A stretch of 10,007 nucleotides of DNA, taken from an uncultured Collinsella sp. (lineage in GTDB: Bacteria; Actinomycetota; Coriobacteriia; Coriobacteriales; Coriobacteriaceae). The number at the start of each line of letters is the position of its first letter. Position 1 is the stretch's first letter. Below are positions 7,012-10,007 of this stretch, piece after piece. Location of the stretch: contig UQQL01000070.1 in assembly GCA_900543275.1 (NCBI GenBank), forward strand, positions 1 through 10,007, given 5' to 3'. The position numbers and the translations under genes were made by a program. A model generated the notes under the pieces. It had not been told where the DNA came from. It made no database searches and worked only from the letters and a program-made list of their open reading frames with translations.

Positions 7012-7084
7012 TGGAGACGAAGGGAGTCGAACCCTCGGCCTCTGCCATGCGACGGCAGCGCTCTCCCAACTGAGCTACGTCCCC
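7012..7084 (-). tRNA. tRNA-Ala, anticodon CGC
   Basis: On the minus strand 73 bases fold as a full cloverleaf. The acceptor GGGGACG pairs with CGTCTCC, the D stem is GCTC/GAGC, the anticodon stem is CTGCC/GGCAG, and the T arm is GAGGG-TTCGACT-CCCTT. The seven-base anticodon loop GTCGCAT places CGC at 34-36, reading the alanine codon GCG. The G3-U70 acceptor pair, the main alanyl-tRNA synthetase identity element, is present, as is discriminator A73. The 3' CCA is not encoded: the bases after A73 are CCC. Position 32 is G, where a pyrimidine or A is more common. The gene has its own promoter and terminator. Confidence 0.95.
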
Positions 7085-7097
7085 AGGACAAGTTGAT

Positions 7098-7125
7098 ATT
7101 TTACCTACGGCTCGCCAACTGTCAA
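7098..7125 (-). promoter_or_regulatory. Promoter of the tRNA-Ala gene
   Basis: On the minus strand a perfect TTGACA (-35, 7120-7125) and TAAAAT (-10, 7098-7103, one mismatch) are separated by 16 bases. The tRNA starts 13 bases past the -10 box, leaving a very short leader. This is the clearest sigma-70-type promoter in the window. Confidence 0.85.
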
Positions 7126-7189
7126 CGCCCAATACCCAGTCTTTTTGGGACGCGGCTATTTTGACAACTTTTCGAGCAGGCGATCCTCT

Positions 7190-7226
7190 CGATGATTTTT
7201 TAATCCCCGTCCCAGAAAAATCATCG
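7190..7226. repeat. Palindromic element after the radical SAM gene
   Basis: A perfect 11-bp inverted repeat pairs cgatgattttt (7190-7200) with aaaaatcatcg (7216-7226) around a 15-base loop taatccccgtcccag. It begins 9 bases after the radical SAM stop codon. Neither strand has a T run beyond the stem, so it is not a standard terminator, although the AT-rich stem could still help end transcripts. The C-rich loop resembles the GTCCCC motif in the repeats after the HD and peptidase genes. Confidence 0.65.
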
Positions 7227-7235
7227 GCGAGCGCA

Positions 7236-8174
7236 CTACTTTGCGCTGGTGAGGACGCCGGTGGTGTCGAACGCCGGGGTGAAGCTCTCGTCTACCGCTC
7301 CGCCTTCTTGCCAAAACATCGTCGTAAAGCCCAGGTCGTCGGCATGGTCGAGCACCTGCTCGTACTCCTCGCGCGTCACGGCGCGCGCCAGGTCGCCGCC
7401 TTGTTCGCGCATGAGGGCATTGGGCGTGTACTGGTTCATGACCGAGATCGGCACGTCGCCCACCGTCTGCCACACCAGGTCCAACACGCGGCACGAATCG
7501 TCCGCATGCCCCGGCAGCACCAGATGACGCACGATTATGCCGCGCTTCATGAGCCCGTCCCCGTCTACCAGCTCTCCCCCGCGGCGCTCAATTTCGCGCG
7601 CCATCTGGGCCAGACCCGACACAGCCACGCGCGGGTAGTCCTTAATATGAGAGAGTGACTGCGCAAGCGCCGCATTGGCATACTTAAAGTCGGTAAGCCA
7701 CACGTCGACCAAATCGCCGAGCGCCGCCACGGCACTCGCACGCTCATAACCGCTCGTGTTGTAGACGATTGGAATGACCAGTCCGCGCTCCCGAGCTGCG
7801 GCAATCGCGGCCGGCAGCAGGTGAGCATAATGCGTCGCCGTCACCAGATTGATGTTATTGGCACCTTGGTCCTGCAGCTCCAGCATAATCTCGACCAGGC
7901 GCTCGGGCGAAATCTCAAGCCCGAAATTGCCCGTCGAGATCTCGTGGTTCTGGCAATAGATACATTTGAGCGAGCAGCCGCTAAAGAAGATCGTGCCCGA
8001 ACCGGCCTCGCCCGAGATAGGCGGCTCCTCCCACATATGAAGCGCCGCGCGGGCCACCTTGAGCGTGTCATCGGCACCGCATACGCCGTGCGCACCCTCG
8101 TCGCGCACCGCACCGCAACGGCGCGGACACAAATGGCAGGCGGGCGAAAAAAGTTCGGTCAACGGCGTCGGCAT
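7236..8174 (-). CDS. Radical SAM protein, PflX / COG1313-like
   Basis: A 312-aa iron-sulfur protein related to pyruvate formate-lyase activating enzymes. The radical SAM cluster motif CxxxCxxC is Cys67, Cys71 and Cys74 in SGCSLKCIYCQNHEIS; this 4Fe-4S cluster binds and cleaves S-adenosylmethionine. An N-terminal cysteine set, Cys13, Cys16, Cys20 and Cys32 (CHLCPRRCG then GVCG), is typical of the PflX group and may hold another cluster or a metal. The family's substrate is not established as far as I know. No glycyl-radical enzyme is encoded nearby, so activation of one cannot be inferred from context. The ATG at 8174 is preferred over an upstream in-frame TTG at 8189 because GGAG stands 9 bases before it. 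The gene is a monocistron followed by the palindrome at 7190-7226. Confidence 0.88.
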   Translation of the reverse strand: MPTPLTELFSPACHLCPRRCGAVRDEGAHGVCGADDTLKVARAALHMWEEPPISGEAGSGTIFFSGCSLKCIYCQNHEISTGNFGLEISPERLVEIMLELQDQGANNINLVTATHYAHLLPAAIAAARERGLVIPIVYNTSGYERASAVAALGDLVDVWLTDFKYANAALAQSLSHIKDYPRVAVSGLAQMAREIERRGGELVDGDGLMKRGIIVRHLVLPGHADDSCRVLDLVWQTVGDVPISVMNQYTPNALMREQGGDLARAVTREEYEQVLDHADDLGFTTMFWQEGGAVDESFTPAFDTTGVLTSAK

Positions 8175-8183
8175 AAAAACATG

Positions 8184-8187
8184 CTCC
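8184..8187 (-). promoter_or_regulatory. Ribosome binding site deciding the radical SAM start
   Basis: On the minus strand GGAG lies 9 bases before the ATG at 8174. It overlaps the alternative TTG start at 8187-8189, which argues against that longer reading. Confidence 0.6.
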
Positions 8188-8311
8188 AAAACAACGATTC
8201 AGCAGCTCAAACGTAAAGGGACCAACCGCACAGACGGCTCGAGCCCAAGGCACCGTAATCGTCCGACACGATTTTTGTAATGTCAAGACTGGAATCGATA
8301 AAGTGCCGCTT

Positions 8312-8467
8312 TATGATGTAGGTATTCCGCCCCCCGCGGAGCAACTGGGTGAACCGTCGCGTTTATTTAGGGAGCCCACACAGTCGTACCTAGTACAGGT
8401 ATCCTTCGTTGTTAAGGACGCTGGAACAGTCGATGAGGGCACCCACCTGTTTTAGGTGGGTTCATTT
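8312..8467 (+). ncRNA. Probable structured RNA, 6S RNA (ssrS)-like
   Basis: This noncoding stretch lies between two genes that point away from each other and ends in a clear terminator, as expected for an independent small RNA. Its 3' part (GGAACAGTCGATGAGGGCAC leading into CCCACCT...AGGTGGGTTCAT) resembles, as I recall them, the 3' ends of Firmicutes-type 6S RNAs, which mimic an open promoter and bind RNA polymerase. Possible pairings are tgggtg (8346-8351) with caccca (8440-8445), ccc (8375-8377) with ggg (8437-8439), tccgc/gcgga (8326-8340), acct/aggt (8388-8400) and tcctt/aagga (8402-8418). TATGAT at 8312-8317 could be its -10 box, but the -35 is poor; an earlier start near 8300 is possible and would bring the length closer to a typical 6S. 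The 5' end is therefore uncertain, and the family call rests on memory of the motif. Confidence 0.55.
8441..8467 (+). terminator. Terminator of the candidate small RNA
   Basis: A perfect 8-bp stem pairs acccacct (8441-8448) with aggtgggt (8454-8461) around the loop gtttt, followed by tcatttt. The left arm can instead pair with tgggtg at 8346-8351, so the RNA may switch between a long closing duplex and the terminator hairpin. Confidence 0.75.
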
Positions 8468-8698
8468 TCGTAACGTGGGGGGTGGTTTTCTTTTGCCGAA
8501 AATCGCCATTACAGTCCATATGGATCCCCACCGGCATCCCAACAGTCCATCGACAACATCCCAATATCTGGTAAGCGCGTGATTATCGCTGCGTGCAATT
8601 CCATGCACCCCCCTTGGTCGAGTATCATGGTTCGGCTATGCCCTTTGCGCTTAGCAACCTTTGACCTTTTCCTTCGACGCTTGGCGGTTTTTAGATTC
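8468..8698. other. Leader region before the WecA-like gene
   Basis: About 230 bases lie between the RNA terminator and the chosen start of the glycosyltransferase. The frame of that gene is open from 8579 (GTG), and a second possible start is the ATG at 8627. I see two copies of acagtccat (8511-8519 and 8544-8552) and a short gtgca/tgcac inverted repeat near 8596, but no convincing promoter and no riboswitch that I recognise. Confidence 0.4.
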
Positions 8699-9898
8699 AT
8701 GGCTTCATCCCCGAGCTACATACCGTATCTATGCGTGGCAGCGGCGGCCTTTATCACGACCTTCCTCACGGTGCCCCTGGTCAAGCGCCTGGCAATTAAG
8801 CTCGACGCCGTCGACTATCCTTCTAAGCGCCGCATCAACACCAAGCCCATCCCGCGTTTGGGCGGAACGGCGGTGTTTTTGGGCCTGGTCGTTGCCTGTA
8901 TTGTGCAAATCCTAGGCACCTGGCACCTAGGCTGGCCGCCCGTCCTGGTGCCGCACCCGCGCCTTCACATTAGCTATCCCATGCTGGCGCTCTCCTTTAC
9001 CGTCATCTTTGCGACCGGCGCTATCGACGACGTCATTCAGCTCAAGCCCAAGCAAAAGCTGGCCGGACAGGTCCTCGCTGCGCTCATCGCCTGCGTGGGT
9101 GGCCTGCGCATCGGCGTCATCGTCAACCCGTTTGCCCCTGGCGAAATCATGCTCGGATGGCTCGCCTACCCCATCACCGTGATCTATCTGGTGGCATTCA
9201 CGAACATCATTAACCTCATCGACGGCCTCGACGGCTTAGCCACGGGCATCTGCGGCATCGCGTCGTTCACCATGTTTTCGATGGCCGTTCTCTCGGGCCG
9301 CATCGACGCCGCCGCGCTCTCCATTGCGCTCTTTGGCGCCTGTCTGGCCTTTTTGCGCTACAACTTCAACCCCGCAAGCATCTTCTTGGGCGACTCGGGG
9401 TCGCTGCTTCTGGGCTTTGCGCTGGGCTCCATCTCGCTACTCAACGTGAGCCGCACCGCCGCGCTCACCTCGCTTATCATCCCGCTCATCGTTGCCGGCG
9501 TGCCCATCATCGACACGTTTAGCGCCATCGTGCGCCGCAAGCGCGCCCACATTAGCATCGGGCAGGCCGACAAGGGCCACATCCACCACCGCCTGATCCA
9601 AGAGGGCTACAACCAAAAGCAGGCTGTGCTGCTCATCTATGCCTGGTGCATTATGCTTTCGGCCGGCGCCGCCGCGATCAACCAGGTCGAGGTGCCCATG
9701 CGCGTGCTCATCTTTACCGTGCTCGCCATTGGCTCGGCGGCCTTTGCCAAGCATCTACATCTGTTTGAGCCCGTGCTGCGCCACCATTACAACAAGCGCA
9801 CGCACGAGGATGAGCTCGTCACCCCCGACGACCCCGCCTTTAAGCAGGAGGAGCAGGCAGCCGAGGAACGTAAGGAAGAGCGCCACCACAAGCTCTAG
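8699..9898 (+). CDS. WecA/TagO-type undecaprenyl-phosphate sugar-1-phosphate transferase
   Basis: A polytopic membrane enzyme of the MraY/WecA family, which moves a sugar-1-phosphate (usually GlcNAc-1-phosphate from UDP-GlcNAc) onto undecaprenyl phosphate, starting a surface glycan, teichoic acid or similar polymer. Motifs in order are PIPRLGG (50-56), the metal-binding AIDDVIQLKPKQKL (108-121), NLIDGLDGLA (172-181), FLGDSGSLLLGF (229-240) and KGHIHHRL (292-299). The HIHH motif points to the WecA/TagO branch rather than MraY. About ten hydrophobic helices are visible. The last 40 residues form a charged Glu/Lys/His tail, probably cytoplasmic. The ATG at 8699 places the first helix near the N-terminus as in relatives, but it lacks a clear Shine-Dalgarno; starts at 8627 (ATG) or 8579 (GTG) are possible. 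The sugar specificity and downstream pathway are cut off by the contig end. Confidence 0.9.
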   Translation: MASSPSYIPYLCVAAAAFITTFLTVPLVKRLAIKLDAVDYPSKRRINTKPIPRLGGTAVFLGLVVACIVQILGTWHLGWPPVLVPHPRLHISYPMLALSFTVIFATGAIDDVIQLKPKQKLAGQVLAALIACVGGLRIGVIVNPFAPGEIMLGWLAYPITVIYLVAFTNIINLIDGLDGLATGICGIASFTMFSMAVLSGRIDAAALSIALFGACLAFLRYNFNPASIFLGDSGSLLLGFALGSISLLNVSRTAALTSLIIPLIVAGVPIIDTFSAIVRRKRAHISIGQADKGHIHHRLIQEGYNQKQAVLLIYAWCIMLSAGAAAINQVEVPMRVLIFTVLAIGSAAFAKHLHLFEPVLRHHYNKRTHEDELVTPDDPAFKQEEQAAEERKEERHHKL

Positions 9899-9973
9899 GG
9901 TAAGCTGCCGAGAATGTGCCAAGGCATCGCTGACCAAGTGCAACTACATCGCATCAATCGCGTAAGCCACCCC

Positions 9974-10007
9974 CTGTCTCTTATACACATCTGACGCTGC
10001 CGACGAC
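9974..10007. other. Illumina Nextera adapter sequence, not genomic
   Basis: From 9974 the sequence reads CTGTCTCTTATACACATCT, the transposon mosaic end used in Nextera libraries, followed by GACGCTGCCGACGA, the reverse complement of the read-1 adapter. The match covers 33 bases (9974-10006), and the final C would be the first base of the index. This is untrimmed adapter at a contig end, so genomic sequence ends at about 9973. Bases 9899-9973 hold no gene or terminator that I can see. Confidence 0.98.

Noticed and set aside
6285..7073. A 262-codon plus-strand open frame spanning the pncB start, the membrane-protein gene and part of the tRNA
   Set aside because: It is antisense to three features at once, including a tRNA and its terminator, and has no recognisable domain.
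7012..7084. tRNA-Ala as an integration site for a mobile element
   Set aside because: No integrase gene, no partial duplicate of the tRNA 3' end and no change in gene character on either side within the window.
8175..8189. TTG start five codons upstream for the radical SAM gene
   Set aside because: The GGAG site overlaps the TTG and is correctly spaced for the ATG at 8174.
8300..8467. T-box leader or metabolite riboswitch
   Set aside because: The ctggaac stretch loosely recalls the T-box GGTGGAACCGCG, but the full T-box motif is absent, the terminator lies about 230 bases before the next start, and no riboswitch core I know is present.
9974..10006. Tn5-like transposon end
   Set aside because: The mosaic end is followed by the synthetic Illumina read-1 adapter, so it comes from library preparation, not from a mobile element.

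Overview
This is a GC-rich bacterial window with tightly packed genes that favour G or C at third codon positions. That bias explains the long antisense shadow reading frames over proA, proB and pncB. The gene set and protein style suggest a gut actinobacterium of the Coriobacteriia, probably Collinsella-like. This is an inference from general resemblance, with no marker gene to prove it. The right end is a contig end: the last 34 bases are Illumina Nextera transposase adapter, so natural sequence stops at about 9973.

Layout, left to right. An HD-superfamily hydrolase (+) ends at a strong hairpin terminator facing proA (-). proA is divergent from a proline iminopeptidase-type alpha/beta hydrolase (+), which converges on proB (-) across a tandem repeat and a bidirectional terminator. 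Upstream of proB on the minus strand lie pncB (nicotinate phosphoribosyltransferase), a small coiled-coil protein with a C-terminal membrane anchor, and tRNA-Ala(CGC) with its own promoter and terminator. Next comes a PflX-type radical SAM protein (-). A roughly 500-base noncoding stretch follows, holding a probable structured RNA that resembles 6S RNA and ends in a terminator. The last gene is a WecA/TagO-type polyprenyl-phosphate sugar-1-phosphate transferase (+).

How the genes work together. ProB and ProA catalyse the first two steps from glutamate towards proline, and the gene between them encodes an enzyme family that releases N-terminal proline from peptides, so synthesis and salvage of proline sit side by side. 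PncB feeds NAD salvage. The WecA-like enzyme would start a lipid-linked cell-surface glycan. The other genes look like housekeeping functions without an obvious shared pathway.

I found no mobile element, CRISPR array, defence system or clearly new multi-gene system. The most notable items are the 6S-like RNA candidate, GTCCCC-containing repeats and palindromes placed directly after stop codons, the split proB/proA locus, and the adapter at the contig end.
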